Of a stretch of DNA of 64,000 nt, positions 24,009 through 32,549 are shown piece by piece. Source of the stretch: Micromonospora antibiotica (GTDB taxonomy: Bacteria; Actinomycetota; Actinomycetes; Mycobacteriales; Micromonosporaceae); NCBI RefSeq assembly GCF_017599305.1, contig NZ_JAGFWR010000030.1, forward strand, positions 1-64,000. Direction: 5' to 3'. The notes below the pieces were generated by a model, which had not been told where the DNA came from, did not search any database, and was given only the letters and a program-made list of their open reading frames with translations. Numbering within the stretch: the stretch's first letter is position 1; each line of letters begins with the position of its first letter. The position numbers and the translations under genes were made by a program.

Positions 24009-24854
24009 TCAGGCGGCGAGGCCGACGGCGGTGGCGCTGGCGGTCCAGAGGCGCGCGGCCAGCGCCGGGTCGGCGGCGCGCGGCCAGGGCCGGCGCAGCC
24101 GCCGGTCGGCGTAGTAGCCCCCGTCGACCAGCCGGGACGCGGGCTGGTTGGCCAACCAGAGCAGGGTCTCCGCGCCCTTCTCCGGGCTGCGGAACGGCAT
24201 CACCCGCATGCCGAGGGCGACCAGCCTGCTGTCCGCGCCGAACCGGGTCCGCACCACCCCCGGGTGGAACGAGTACGCCGGCACGTCCGGCCAGCGTCGG
24301 GCCGCCTCGGCGGCGAACAGGATGTTGGCCTGCTTGCTGGTGCCGTACGCGCGCATCGGCCGGTAACGGCGCAGCGCGGCGTTGAGGTCGTCGGGGTCGA
24401 GGGTCCCGCTGCGGTGCGCACCGGAGGCGGTCACCACCAGCCGGCCGACCCGGTCGATCAGCAGGTTGCTCAACAGGAACGGGGCCAGGTGGTTGGCCTG
24501 GATCGACAGCTCGAACCCGTCGACCGTGGTGAGCGGCTCCAACACGATCGCCCCGGCGTTGTTGGCCAGCACGTCGATCCGGTCGTACGCCGCCCGCAGC
24601 CGCTCGGCGAGCCCGCGTACGTCGTCCAGCACGGCGAAGTCGGCGCGGAAGAGTTCGGGGCGCTCGCCGGACGCCTCGCGTACCCGGTCACCGGCGGCCT
24701 GGAGGCGGGCCGGGTCCCGGCCGACCAGCACCACCCGGTCGCCCCGCCGGGCCAGCGCCACGGACGCGGCCAGGCCGATGCCGGAGCTGGCCCCGGTCAC
24801 CACCACGGTCCGCCGCCCGGCGAGATCTTCCACAGGTCCGTTCACCCCGGTCAC
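24009..24854 (-). CDS. retinol-dehydrogenase-like short-chain dehydrogenase
   Basis: 281 residues with TGASSGIGLA (20-29), an Arg after strand 2 (VLVGRDPAR) suggesting NADP(H), NNAG (about 97-100), a TASGAH serine and YGTSK (about 170-174) in the active site, and the PGVVRT block. It has the layout of extended light-dependent or retinol-dehydrogenase-like SDRs common in actinobacteria. GTG 24854 is the likely start, though other GTG codons follow closely. Substrate unknown; it does not form an obvious operon. Confidence 0.88.
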   Translation of the reverse strand: MTGVNGPVEDLAGRRTVVVTGASSGIGLAASVALARRGDRVVLVGRDPARLQAAGDRVREASGERPELFRADFAVLDDVRGLAERLRAAYDRIDVLANNAGAIVLEPLTTVDGFELSIQANHLAPFLLSNLLIDRVGRLVVTASGAHRSGTLDPDDLNAALRRYRPMRAYGTSKQANILFAAEAARRWPDVPAYSFHPGVVRTRFGADSRLVALGMRVMPFRSPEKGAETLLWLANQPASRLVDGGYYADRRLRRPWPRAADPALAARLWTASATAVGLAA

Positions 24855-25032
24855 GGCACGAGGTTACCGTGAGGTCACCAAGCCCCGGGGACCGTCGGGT
24901 CCCTGTCATGTCCAACGGGGTGCGGCCATCGACGCCGCCGCTCCTGCGGGTCCGCGAACACCGACGCGCCCTGGCGGTCCCGGCCGGGCGGCGCGCACCC
25001 CGCACGTCACCCCATCGCGGCAGTGACCCGGT

Positions 25033-25059
25033 GGGCCGCCCCGGGTCCCGGGGCGGCCC
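25033..25059. terminator. hairpin downstream of DUF4190 gene
   Basis: A 13-bp perfect inverted repeat (25033-25045 with 25047-25059), located 7 nt beyond the stop of the gene at 25066-25629 on the minus strand. Confidence 0.7.
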
Positions 25060-25065
25060 CGCTGC

Positions 25066-25629
25066 TCAGTAGCTGGTGCCGTAGCCGGTCGTCGACTCCT
25101 GGTTGGCCAGCCAGACGAAGAAGACCACCAGGGCGATGGTGGCCAGCACCGCGATGACGGTGGAGATCCAGCCGACGACGATGCCGGCGGTGGCGAAGCC
25201 GGCGCCGCCCTCGCCCCGCTCCCTGATCTGCTTGCGGGCCACGTGGCCGAGGATCGCGCCGATGATGCCGATGTAGCCGCCGAGCCCGTAACCGCACAGG
25301 CCGATCGCGCCGATGATCGAGACGATCATCGAGGCGATGGCGAGGCCGCTCTGCGGGGGCGGGGGCTGGTAGCCGCCGTAGCCGGGGAACCCGGCCGGCT
25401 GCGGGTAACCGGACGGTTGCGGGTAGGCGGCTGCGGCGGCGTACGGGTCGACCGGGCCGGCCTGGCCGGGGATCAGCGGCGCACCCGCGTACGGGTCAGC
25501 CGGGGCGTACGGGTCCTTGCCGATCGGTTGGGCGGAAACCGGTGGGCCGCTGGCCGGCAGTGTCGGATCGGGCTGGTGGCCCGACCATGCCGGGTCCTGC
25601 CAGCCGTCCGAGGGCGGGGGGTAGGTCAT
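25066..25629 (-). CDS. DUF4190 membrane protein with Pro/Tyr-rich cytoplasmic N-terminus
   Basis: 187 residues. Residues 1-95 are a low-complexity Pro/Tyr/Gly/Ala segment. Residues 96-180 form the DUF4190 pair of helices (SGLAIASMIVSIIGAIGLCGYGLGGYIGIIGAILGH and GIVVGWISTVIAVLATIALVVFFVWLA), with the conserved short turn HVARKQIRERGEGG between them. ATG 25629 has GGAGAAG at good spacing. A second DUF4190 gene lies 1 kb away on the same strand, with an SDR gene between them. Function unknown. Confidence 0.88.
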   Translation of the reverse strand: MTYPPPSDGWQDPAWSGHQPDPTLPASGPPVSAQPIGKDPYAPADPYAGAPLIPGQAGPVDPYAAAAAYPQPSGYPQPAGFPGYGGYQPPPPQSGLAIASMIVSIIGAIGLCGYGLGGYIGIIGAILGHVARKQIRERGEGGAGFATAGIVVGWISTVIAVLATIALVVFFVWLANQESTTGYGTSY

Positions 25630-25744
25630 CTGATCTTCTCCGTCGCATGTAGGTGCGCCGTCAGGGTAGCCAGGGTGCAACAGCGGTGGGGTCCGCCCGT
25701 GGTGGCTCGTTGCCCACGTCGCACCGAGCGGGCAGGATCGCGGC

Positions 25745-26650
25745 ATGGCTATCGACGCACGTGGGGCCGACCGATCCGGCAGCCGACCGAGGCGGGACGT
25801 GAGCCGTCCCGGCCTGGCCCGGCGCACCCGCGCCGTCGGCGGCGGCAGCGACGCCGGCCAGGACGAGCCGGTGCCGGTGGCCGACCCGGTGACCATGCGG
25901 CTGGACGGCCGGGTCGCGCTGGTCACCGGTGCGGGCAGCGCGGACGGCATCGGGTACGCGACCGCCCGCCGACTGGCCGACCTGGGTGCCCGGGTGGCGA
26001 TCGTCTCCACCACCCGGCGCATCCACGACCGGGCCGGGGAACTGGGCGTGACCGGCTTCGTCGCCGACCTGACCGACGAGTCCGAGGTCGGTGCACTGGC
26101 CGACGCGGTCGCCGAGCAGCTCGGTGACGTCGAGGTGCTGGTCAACAACGCCGGCCTGGCCAGCCGGGCCAGCCCCGAGGTGCTGCGTCCGGTGGCCCAG
26201 CTCAGCTATGACGAGTGGCGCGGCGAGATCGACCGGAACCTGACCACCGCGTTCCTGTGCAGCCGGGCCTTCATCGGCGGGATGGCCGAACGGGGCTGGG
26301 GGCGGATCGTCAACCTCTCGGCGACCGCCGGGCCGGTCAAGGCGCTGCCCACCGAGGCGGCGTACGCGGCGGCGAAGGCGGGGGTGGTCGGGCTGACCCG
26401 GGCGCTGGCGATGGAGATGATCGCCGACGGGGTGACGGTGAACGCGGTGGCCCCGGGGACGATCTACACGGCGGCGTCCACGATCGCGGAGATCAAGCAG
26501 GGGTTGGGCACCCCGGTCGGCCGCCCCGGCACCCCCGACGAGGTGGCCGCTGCGATCAGTTTCCTCTGCTCGCCGGCGGCGTCGTACATCACCGGCCAGA
26601 TGCTGGTGGTCGACGGCGGCAACAGCGTCCGGGAGGCGCAGTTCCGCTGA
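25745..26650 (+). CDS. short-chain dehydrogenase/reductase, FabG-like; N-terminal start uncertain
   Basis: The SDR core carries [10 protein letters not shown], an extended nucleotide loop with two extra residues, then NNAG, a LSATAG serine, YAAAK and the C-terminal [13 protein letters not shown]. The frame is open with G/C-biased codons from ATG 25745 (301 residues), but the family normally starts near [12 protein letters not shown], at ATG 25895 or GTG 25889. The extra 50 residues are Arg/Gly-rich and resemble nothing known. Its stop abuts the stop of the convergent DUF4190 gene with no gap, so the two transcripts must overlap. Substrate unknown. Confidence 0.85.
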   Translation: MAIDARGADRSGSRPRRDVSRPGLARRTRAVGGGSDAGQDEPVPVADPVTMRLDGRVALVTGAGSADGIGYATARRLADLGARVAIVSTTRRIHDRAGELGVTGFVADLTDESEVGALADAVAEQLGDVEVLVNNAGLASRASPEVLRPVAQLSYDEWRGEIDRNLTTAFLCSRAFIGGMAERGWGRIVNLSATAGPVKALPTEAAYAAAKAGVVGLTRALAMEMIADGVTVNAVAPGTIYTAASTIAEIKQGLGTPVGRPGTPDEVAAAISFLCSPAASYITGQMLVVDGGNSVREAQFR

Positions 26651-27277
26651 TCAGTACCCGGTGTCGCTGCTGCCGCTGGCACCGGCCCACACGACGAGGG
26701 CCAGCCAGCCGCAGCAGACGAGCACCCCGATCACGGTGAACGCGTAGCCCAGGACCAGCCCCCAGGTGGCGAGCTGGTCGCCCGCCTCGCCGGTGCGGCG
26801 GATCTGCCGCTTGGCCAGGTGGCCGAGGACGATGCCGGCCGGGGCGAAGACGAAGGCGAGGACCAGGGACAGGATCGCCAGCACGTTGGTTGCACCGCCG
26901 GGCCGCCCGTACTGCCCGGACGGCGGGTACGCCGGCTGCTCCCACGGCTGTCGCCCCCACTGTTGCTGTCCCCAGGGCTGTTCGCCCGGCGTCGGCTGCC
27001 CCCAGGGTGGTTCGGCGGGAGCCGGCGGTGTCCGGTCCGGCGGCTCGTCCGGCGGTGGCTGTCCCCACGGCGGCGGCTCGTCCGGCGGTGGCTGTCCCCA
27101 TGATGGTGGGGTCGGCGGAGCGGACTGCGGCGGTTCGGCCGGCTCACCGGTCGGCGGTGGTTCGGCCGGGTGGCCCGACGGGGACGGTCCGGTGGGCTGC
27201 GCCCAGGGCGACGGGTCGGGCCGGGGCGGTTCGTACGGCGATGGGGGCTGCTCCGGTCCCCCCGGTGGCGTACTCAC
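26651..27277 (-). CDS. DUF4190 membrane protein with Pro/Gln/Trp-rich N-terminus
   Basis: 208 residues from GTG 27277. The first 125 residues are low complexity with repeated WGQPPPDEPP units. The C-terminal DUF4190 region (about 130-200) has NVLAILSLVLAFVFAPAGIVLGHLAKRQIRRTGEAGD and a second helix with VLVCCGWLAL. It is paralogous to the gene at 25066-25629. Proline-rich cytoplasmic tails of this kind often mediate protein contacts at the membrane; no partner is evident. Confidence 0.88.
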   Translation of the reverse strand: MSTPPGGPEQPPSPYEPPRPDPSPWAQPTGPSPSGHPAEPPPTGEPAEPPQSAPPTPPSWGQPPPDEPPPWGQPPPDEPPDRTPPAPAEPPWGQPTPGEQPWGQQQWGRQPWEQPAYPPSGQYGRPGGATNVLAILSLVLAFVFAPAGIVLGHLAKRQIRRTGEAGDQLATWGLVLGYAFTVIGVLVCCGWLALVVWAGASGSSDTGY

Positions 27278-27403
27278 GGTGTCCGCCTTCCGCCGCAGTT
27301 CAGTGGCCCTTTCCCCTGCGGACGCTACCGGTAGCGGTGCACCTTTTCCCGGCGGTTGGCGGGACGGGTCGCCGGCGGGTCCGGCTCCGGATCGGCGTCG
27401 GTC

Positions 27404-27811
27404 TCAGCCGAGCCGGCTGAGACCGGCGGCGGCCCGTTCGACGATCAGACAACGGTCCTCGACGTAGTCGATGCCGGCCTCCTCGGCGATCCGCCGCGCC
27501 TCGGCCGAGACGATGCCGAGCTGTAGCCAGACCGCCGGAGCACCGATCGCGACCGCCTGACGGACCACCTCCACCGCGTCCCGGGCCGGTCGGAAGACGT
27601 TCACCAGGTCCACCGGGTGCGGGATGTCGGCCAGTGAGGCGTACGCCCGCTCACCGAACAACTCGTCCACCGTCGGGTTGACCGGGATGATCCGCCAGCC
27701 GTACCGCTGCATCTGCGCCGGCACCCGGTGTGCGGCCTTGCCCGGGTCGCGGGACGCACCCACGACGGCGATCACGGCTGAGTCGGCGAGGAGCTGCTGG
27801 GCGGTCCGCAT
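27404..27811 (-). CDS. CoA-binding domain protein (YccU-like)
   Basis: 135 residues, a single Rossmann CoA-binding domain: IAVVGASRDPGKAAHRVPAQMQRYGWRIIPVNPT (about 13-46), DIPHPVDLVNVFRPA (about 62-76) and GAPAVWLQLGIVSAEARRIAEEAG (about 90-113), ending with the CLIVE motif. Single-domain members bind CoA but their role is not established. It lies 82 nt downstream of the radical-SAM gene on the same strand. Confidence 0.92.
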   Translation of the reverse strand: MRTAQQLLADSAVIAVVGASRDPGKAAHRVPAQMQRYGWRIIPVNPTVDELFGERAYASLADIPHPVDLVNVFRPARDAVEVVRQAVAIGAPAVWLQLGIVSAEARRIAEEAGIDYVEDRCLIVERAAAGLSRLG

Positions 27812-27893
27812 CCGCCGAGCCTAGCTCCGAGGGTCGGAACCGTCCTGCGCGCAGCGCAGCGCCGGGTGGGGGCATGGTCACCGTCGCGGACGG

Positions 27894-28940
27894 TCAGAGC
27901 AGGGCGAGCTGTTCGCCGGTGGGCGTGGGCGACGGGTCCGGGGGCCGGCGCGTGTCGCCGGGTCCGCCCTGGGGCAGGCCGTGCCGGCGAGCCGCGATCC
28001 GCACCCGGGCGGTCACCTCCCGCTGGTACGCCTGCGGCGGGTAGGCCCCGGACCGGTACAGCTCGCGATAGCGGGGGACCAGGTGGGGGAACTCCCGACC
28101 GAGCCAGTACGCATACCACTGGCGGGCACCGGGACGCAGGTGCAGGGTCAGCGGGGTGACGCCGGTGGCGCCTGCGGCGGCGATCGCCGCGACGGTGGCG
28201 TCGATCGACTCGTCGTCGTCGCTGAGGCCGGGCAGGATCGGTGCCATCAGCACCCCCACCTCGAAGCCGGCGTCGGTGAGCCGGCGCACCGCGTCGAGCC
28301 GGCGGGCCGGGCTCGGGGTGCCGGGCTCCACCGCCCGCCACAGCGCCTCGTCGACGAAGCCGACCGAGAACGACAGGCTGACCCGGGTGACCTCGGCGGC
28401 CTGCCGCAGCAGCGGCAGGTCGCGCAGGATCAGGGTGCCCTTGGTGAGGATCGAGAACGGGTTGGCGAAGTCGCGCAGCGCCTCGATGATCGGCGGCAGC
28501 AGCCGGTAACGGCCCTCGGCCCGCTGGTAGCAGTCGACGTTGGTGCCCATCGCGATGGCCGCGCCACGCCAGCGCGGGGCGGCCAACTCGCGGCGGACCA
28601 GCTCCCCGGCGTTGACCTTGACGATCACCTTGCGGTCGAAGTCCGCCCCGGCGTCGAGATCGAGATAGGTGTGGGAGCTGCGCGCGAAGCAGTAGACACA
28701 GGCGTGGGTGCAGCCCCGGTAGGGGTTGATCGTCCAGCTGAACGGCACCCGTGACTCGCCCGGCACCCGATTGATGATCGACTTTGCCTGCACCTCGTAG
28801 AAGGTCATCCCGGCGAAGTCAGGGGTGTCGAAGGTGCGGACGATCGCTCCGGGCAGCGCCAGCGGCAGGGGTGGCGTCGCTGGCGCTGCCCGGTCGGGAT
28901 GCTCCTCGTCCGGGGGAGCGGAGAGGTGATCCCAGCGCAT
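27894..28940 (-). CDS. radical SAM protein, Rv2578c/SplB-like, candidate SOS-regulated
   Basis: 348 residues. The radical SAM cluster motif is Cys77-x3-Cys81-x2-Cys84 (YRGCTHACVYCFARSSH), preceded by the N-terminal block of the Rv2578c family (FAGMTFYEVQAKSIINRVP). The family is related to spore photoproduct lyase and is thought to act in DNA repair. ATG 28940 is chosen over a start at 28976 because a LexA-box-like sequence occupies 28950-28965, directly in the promoter. As I recall, the M. tuberculosis homologue belongs to the LexA regulon and contains an intein; no intein is present here. Confidence 0.88.
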   Translation of the reverse strand: MRWDHLSAPPDEEHPDRAAPATPPLPLALPGAIVRTFDTPDFAGMTFYEVQAKSIINRVPGESRVPFSWTINPYRGCTHACVYCFARSSHTYLDLDAGADFDRKVIVKVNAGELVRRELAAPRWRGAAIAMGTNVDCYQRAEGRYRLLPPIIEALRDFANPFSILTKGTLILRDLPLLRQAAEVTRVSLSFSVGFVDEALWRAVEPGTPSPARRLDAVRRLTDAGFEVGVLMAPILPGLSDDDESIDATVAAIAAAGATGVTPLTLHLRPGARQWYAYWLGREFPHLVPRYRELYRSGAYPPQAYQREVTARVRIAARRHGLPQGGPGDTRRPPDPSPTPTGEQLALL

Positions 28941-28949
28941 GCCGATTAT

Positions 28950-28965
28950 TCGAACATGTGTGCGA
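28950..28965. promoter_or_regulatory. LexA/SOS box candidate upstream of the radical SAM gene
   Basis: TCGAAC-ATGT-GTGCGA matches the actinobacterial SOS palindrome TCGAAC-N4-GTTCGA at 11 of 12 positions. It ends 9 nt before the ATG at 28940. Confidence 0.7.
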
Positions 28966-29010
28966 CCGGAACGCAAGTGACCTGACGTGGCCCGGCCGCG
29001 GGTGCGGTGC

Positions 29011-29373
29011 TCAGTGCTGGTGGTTGGCCAGCTGCTTACGCACGTCGTCCATGTCGAGGGCCTGGACCTGCTCGATCAGGTTCTCCAGGGCCGACTCGGG
29101 CAGCGCGCCCGGCTGGGCGAAGACGATCACGCCGTCCCGGATCGCCATGATCGTCGGGATGGAGCGGATGTCGAACTTGGCCCCCAGCTCCTGCTGCGCC
29201 TCGGTGTCGACCTTGCCGAAGGTGATGTCGGGGTGCTTTTCCGACGAACGCTCATAGACCGGGGCGAACCGCTTGCACGGGCCACACCACTCGGCCCAGA
29301 AGTCGACCAGCACGATGCCGCTGCTCTCGGTCACCTCGTCGAAGTTGGCCGTGGTCAGCTCAACGGTTGCCAT
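29011..29373 (-). CDS. trxA: thioredoxin
   Basis: 120 residues, a classical thioredoxin with DFWAEWCGPCKRFAP (Cys30 and Cys33), the cis-Pro motif SIPTIM (about 72-77) and a final helix. It reduces protein disulfides in the cytoplasm. GGAGAG precedes ATG 29373 by 6 nt. It lies 70 nt upstream of the radical-SAM gene on the same strand; read-through is possible, but the SOS box between them suggests separate control. Confidence 0.95.
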   Translation of the reverse strand: MATVELTTANFDEVTESSGIVLVDFWAEWCGPCKRFAPVYERSSEKHPDITFGKVDTEAQQELGAKFDIRSIPTIMAIRDGVIVFAQPGALPESALENLIEQVQALDMDDVRKQLANHQH

Positions 29374-30145
29374 TGGACTCTCCGATCAGCGCAGATTGCG
29401 TTTTCCGTCCGGTAGAACCAGGTGGTACCCCGGCAAATTCCCGGGTGGGGGACGCCGAAACCGGCACGCTCGGGACGGCCCGATCATGCTCATCGAACCG
29501 CGTCGGTCGATGTGCGCATGCGGACTGCACTTGCATGACGCATTTGCGTGACCGCCCGTGATGGGAGCGTTTCCAGGGAGATCGCCCCCCGGACCAGCGA
29601 ACACGCATCGATTTGTGGTCTGACAAGGTGCTACTTCACCTGCGGAGATCGCTCTCTCGTTGATCAATAATGACTCTCCGTATTGTTACGAAAAGATAAA
29701 TGTGACCTCCGTCTCTGTCCGTTCATCGCTTCGATGGGGCAGAATCTTCGACATCAGAGCGTGGGCGGCGGGTGCCGGGGAGGGCCCCGCCGCTCATTGC
29801 GTCTCCCCCCGGGTGGGGCCCGGTGTGACATTTCCCCGGCCCCCACGCCCCCGGCATCTCCTTAACCACCGCTAAGGCGGGAAGCTGCGGTAAGACGCGC
29901 CGGGTCGGACCCCGTCGGCTCGTCGGCCAGGGCCCGGCAGGGCGTCGTCACCCGTCGGCGGGCAGGACGCAGACCCGCAACAACCACGACGAGGGCCAGT
30001 CGGGCGTCTTCCGGTCCGGCCGCCACGGCGCGCCACGGCGTTTCGAGGCCCGCCCCGGGCGGTTCGAGGCCGGCTGTGGGGCGGATCGAGGCAGGACCGG
30101 CCCGTCGCCCGTCGCGGTGGGCATATGCTGACGGCGGAGGTCCTG
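29374..30145. other. 772-nt non-coding region with an A/T-rich pocket
   Basis: Small open frames on both strands lack third-position G/C bias. The strip at about 29650-29760 is much more A/T-rich than the rest of the window. On the minus strand an ATG near 29798 has GGGGGGAG at good spacing but opens only a 24-codon frame. The region should hold the trxA promoter and may hold a small RNA; nothing can be assigned firmly. Confidence 0.55.
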
Positions 30146-30694
30146 ATGAGCCACTCCCTCGCCGGAGAGCCGCCCTCTGCCGGACGGCGTGCCGCACCGC
30201 TGACCACCGCCGCCTACTCCGCCGTCGAGTGGGACCTGCTCACCACCCTGCCCGGCCGGGTGCTGGTGGCCGCCGCGTCGCCCGGTCCCGGTCGTCCGGC
30301 CCGGGACGTCGCCGCCGGTCTCGTCGGACTGGACGCCGTCGCCGCCGGTCGGGCCTCCGACAGTGACCTGGTACGCGCCGTGGCCGCCGCGATCTACGCC
30401 CGGCACGACGGTGCGACCGCCCCGACCGGCAGCGCGACCGCCCCGACCGACAGTGCGGCGGTCCCGACCGGCAGTGCGGCGGCCCTGGCCGGCGGGCTCG
30501 CCGATCCGGCGGAGCTGCCACAGGTGTGCCGGGCCGCCGTGCGGGTGCTGCGCCGCCGGGCCGACCCGGCCGACTCCGCCGCGTACCGGCAGTGGGTGGA
30601 GTCGGTGGCGGTGCGGGTCTGCCGGACCGGCACCCCGCAACCGAGCCACCGGCGCTTCCTGGACCGCCTCGGCGACGCCCTGGACCTGCGCTGA
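30146..30694 (+). CDS. hypothetical protein, Ala-rich
   Basis: 182 residues from ATG 30146, which has GGCGGAGG 5 nt upstream. The N-terminal part (about 15-80) is helical and Ala-rich (TTAAYSAVEWDLLTTLPGRVLVAAASPGPG). A degenerate APTGSAT/APTDSAA repeat (about 89-113) links to a C-terminal helical part with VCRAAVRVLRRRADPAD and SVAVRVCRTG. No motif recognised. It ends about 100 nt before the TrmH-family gene. Confidence 0.65.
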   Translation: MSHSLAGEPPSAGRRAAPLTTAAYSAVEWDLLTTLPGRVLVAAASPGPGRPARDVAAGLVGLDAVAAGRASDSDLVRAVAAAIYARHDGATAPTGSATAPTDSAAVPTGSAAALAGGLADPAELPQVCRAAVRVLRRRADPADSAAYRQWVESVAVRVCRTGTPQPSHRRFLDRLGDALDLR

Positions 30695-30777
30695 CAGGTG
30701 CACCGTCGACCGGTGGTGCCGCCGGACCCGTCGTGGTGTCGGCCGGGGTGGCGTGCGGCGGTGGCGGCGGCGGGCCG

Positions 30778-30783
30778 TACCCT
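30778..30783 (+). promoter_or_regulatory. -10-like hexamer of the TrmH-family gene
   Basis: TACCCT 9 nt before GTG 30793. Confidence 0.4.
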
Positions 30784-30792
30784 CTGGCAATC

Positions 30793-31416
30793 GTGACCGA
30801 GGACCAGCTCGACGTGGGTGTCGGACCGTGGGTCGGCGACCTGCCGGACGACCCACGCTACGACCCGGAGCTGCTCGCGGCGGGCGACCGGCGCAACGTG
30901 GTGGACCGCTACCGCTACTGGCGGCGGGAGGCCGTCGTGGCCGACCTGGACGAGCGGCGACACGACTTCCACGTCGCCATCGAGAACTGGCAGCACGACT
31001 TCAACATCGGCACGGTGGTCCGGAACGCCAACGCGTTCCTCGCCGCCGAGGTGCACATCGTCGGGCTGCGGCGGTGGAACCGTCGGGGCGCGATGGTGAC
31101 CGACCGCTACCAGCACGTCCGGCACCATCCGACGATCGAGGAGTTCGTCGGCTGGGCCGGCGGGCACGACCTGCCGGTGGTCGGCATCGACAACCTGCCC
31201 GGTTCCCGGCCGCTGGAGACCACCACCCTGCCCCGGCGCTGCGTGCTGCTCTTCGGCCAGGAGGGCCCCGGCCTGTCCGACGCCGCGCGGGCCGCCTGCG
31301 ACCAGCTCTTCTCGATCGCCCAGTACGGCTCGACCCGGTCGATCAACGCCGGGGTGGCCAGCGGCATCGCCATGCACGCCTGGATCCGCGCCCACGCCGC
31401 CGCCCCGCCGTCCTGA
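30793..31416 (+). CDS. TrmH/SpoU-family RNA 2'-O-methyltransferase
   Basis: 207 residues. The three SPOUT motifs are clear: NIGTVVRNANAF (about 73-84), CVLLFGQEGPGLS (about 150-162) and SIAQYGSTRSINAGVASGIAMHAWI (about 175-199). These enzymes methylate ribose in tRNA or rRNA through a knotted SAM-binding fold. The missing N-terminal L30-like domain suggests a tRNA-type enzyme, but the target base is unknown. GTG 30793 follows a leaderless-type promoter. Confidence 0.93.
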   Translation: MTEDQLDVGVGPWVGDLPDDPRYDPELLAAGDRRNVVDRYRYWRREAVVADLDERRHDFHVAIENWQHDFNIGTVVRNANAFLAAEVHIVGLRRWNRRGAMVTDRYQHVRHHPTIEEFVGWAGGHDLPVVGIDNLPGSRPLETTTLPRRCVLLFGQEGPGLSDAARAACDQLFSIAQYGSTRSINAGVASGIAMHAWIRAHAAAPPS

Positions 31417-31575
31417 CCGGCACGCCGCCGGTCGGACCGTGGCCGACCCGGCCCCGGGCGGCTGCCCCGGTCCTCGCCGGCTGGGCGGGACACCGTAGTG
31501 GGAAAGGTGGCGGCGGGTCGGCGGGGTCGGCTTGACGGACCCGCATCGTCGGGCCACGGTGGGGATGTGAGTGTC

Positions 31576-32268
31576 ATGGTGAGTTGTCCGAGGTGTGCGG
31601 GGCAGGTGCGCCCACCGGACCTGATGCACGGTGAGTCGCGCTGCGTCCGTTGTGGGCCGGTCGCCCCGCTGCACGTGCCCGAGCACATCGACGCCGAGAT
31701 CGTGGCGAGCGTGGTGGAGCGGGTGGCTGCCGAGGGTGGCCCAGAGCGGCCCGCGCTGCCGCTGTGGTGCCCGTGGCCGCTGCCGGCCGGCTGGACGGTC
31801 ACCGGGGTGGCCTGGGCCGGGGACGAGGCCGGTGGCGTCCGGGCCACCGCCGTCGCGTGCGCCGGTCCGGCGCCCCTCGGTGGCGGTCCGGCCGAACTGG
31901 TTCTGGTGGCGGAGGAGCCCGGGGTCGGACTGGGCACCCGATTCGCCGGGCTGGCCGGTCCGGACCCCGGTCCAGAGTTGACGGAGGTGCTGGCCGGGCC
32001 GGGTCCCGGCCCTGGTCATCCCGAGCACGTCGAGCCGGCGCGGATCCGGGTGGGCGGTCATCCGACTCCACTGTGGTTGGTCAATTCCGCCACGGATCGA
32101 AGCGCGTACGCCGGTGAGGCTCGGGGAATGTGGCTTCATGCGATAGCCTGGCCGGCGAGCGCGGGTCACCTCCTCGCGGAAGATGTCGTCCTGCACGACC
32201 TCACCGAGTGGACTCCGCCCGAGCTCGTGTTCGGCGCACCGTCCCCGTACCTGCACGGAGGGGCTTGA
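31576..32268 (+). CDS. DUF6758 protein with N-terminal zinc ribbon
   Basis: 230 residues. The start MVSCPRCAGQVRPPDLMHGESRCVRCG supplies two CxxC pairs of a zinc ribbon (Cys4/Cys7 and Cys23/Cys26). The rest follows the actinobacterial DUF6758 family: LPLWCPWPLPAGWTVTGVAWAGDEAGG, ATAVACAGPAPLGGGPAELVLVAEEPGVGLG and a LWLVN/MWLHAIAWPASAG C-terminal block. An in-frame GTG at 31567 could also be the start. The role is not known; wide conservation in filamentous actinobacteria is from memory. Confidence 0.82.
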   Translation: MVSCPRCAGQVRPPDLMHGESRCVRCGPVAPLHVPEHIDAEIVASVVERVAAEGGPERPALPLWCPWPLPAGWTVTGVAWAGDEAGGVRATAVACAGPAPLGGGPAELVLVAEEPGVGLGTRFAGLAGPDPGPELTEVLAGPGPGPGHPEHVEPARIRVGGHPTPLWLVNSATDRSAYAGEARGMWLHAIAWPASAGHLLAEDVVLHDLTEWTPPELVFGAPSPYLHGGA

Positions 32269-32384
32269 CGGCCCTCCGGGTGAGTCGGAGATGGGACGCA
32301 GATATTCACGCTACGACATCATGCTGATACTCTGGGTGCCGCTGCGGTAAACGGACCCGGCGCCGCGCGAGAGGATGGCCCGCT

Positions 32385-32543
32385 ATGGTCAAGAAGGTCC
32401 TCACCTGGGCCGGTATCGCATTCTTGATCTTCTTCGTTGCCTACCGGCCAAACTCGGCAGCGGACGTCTTCAAGTCGCTCGGCGGTGGCATCGTGGACAT
32501 CGCCCAGGGCTTCGGTGACTTCTTCACGAGCCTCGTCGCCTAG
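32385..32543 (+). CDS. small single-helix membrane protein, 52 aa
   Basis: 52 residues (MVKKVLTWAGIAFLIFFVAY, then RPNSAADVFKSLGGGIVDIA and a short tail). There is one membrane helix at 5-20 and an amphipathic C-terminal helix. GAGAGG lies about 8 nt before the ATG. It ends 6 nt before the PH-domain gene and is surely in the same operon. Unlike most genes here it is rich in Phe and Ile. Proteins of this form occur next to PH-domain genes in other actinobacteria (memory), suggesting a membrane partner. Confidence 0.82.
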   Translation: MVKKVLTWAGIAFLIFFVAYRPNSAADVFKSLGGGIVDIAQGFGDFFTSLVA

Positions 32544-32549
32544 CCGCCG

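Noticed and set aside
29386-29667. 93-codon minus-strand frame in the long non-coding gap, with GGAGAG before a TTG
   Set aside because: Third codon positions are only about half G/C, unlike every real gene here, and the sequence resembles no family.
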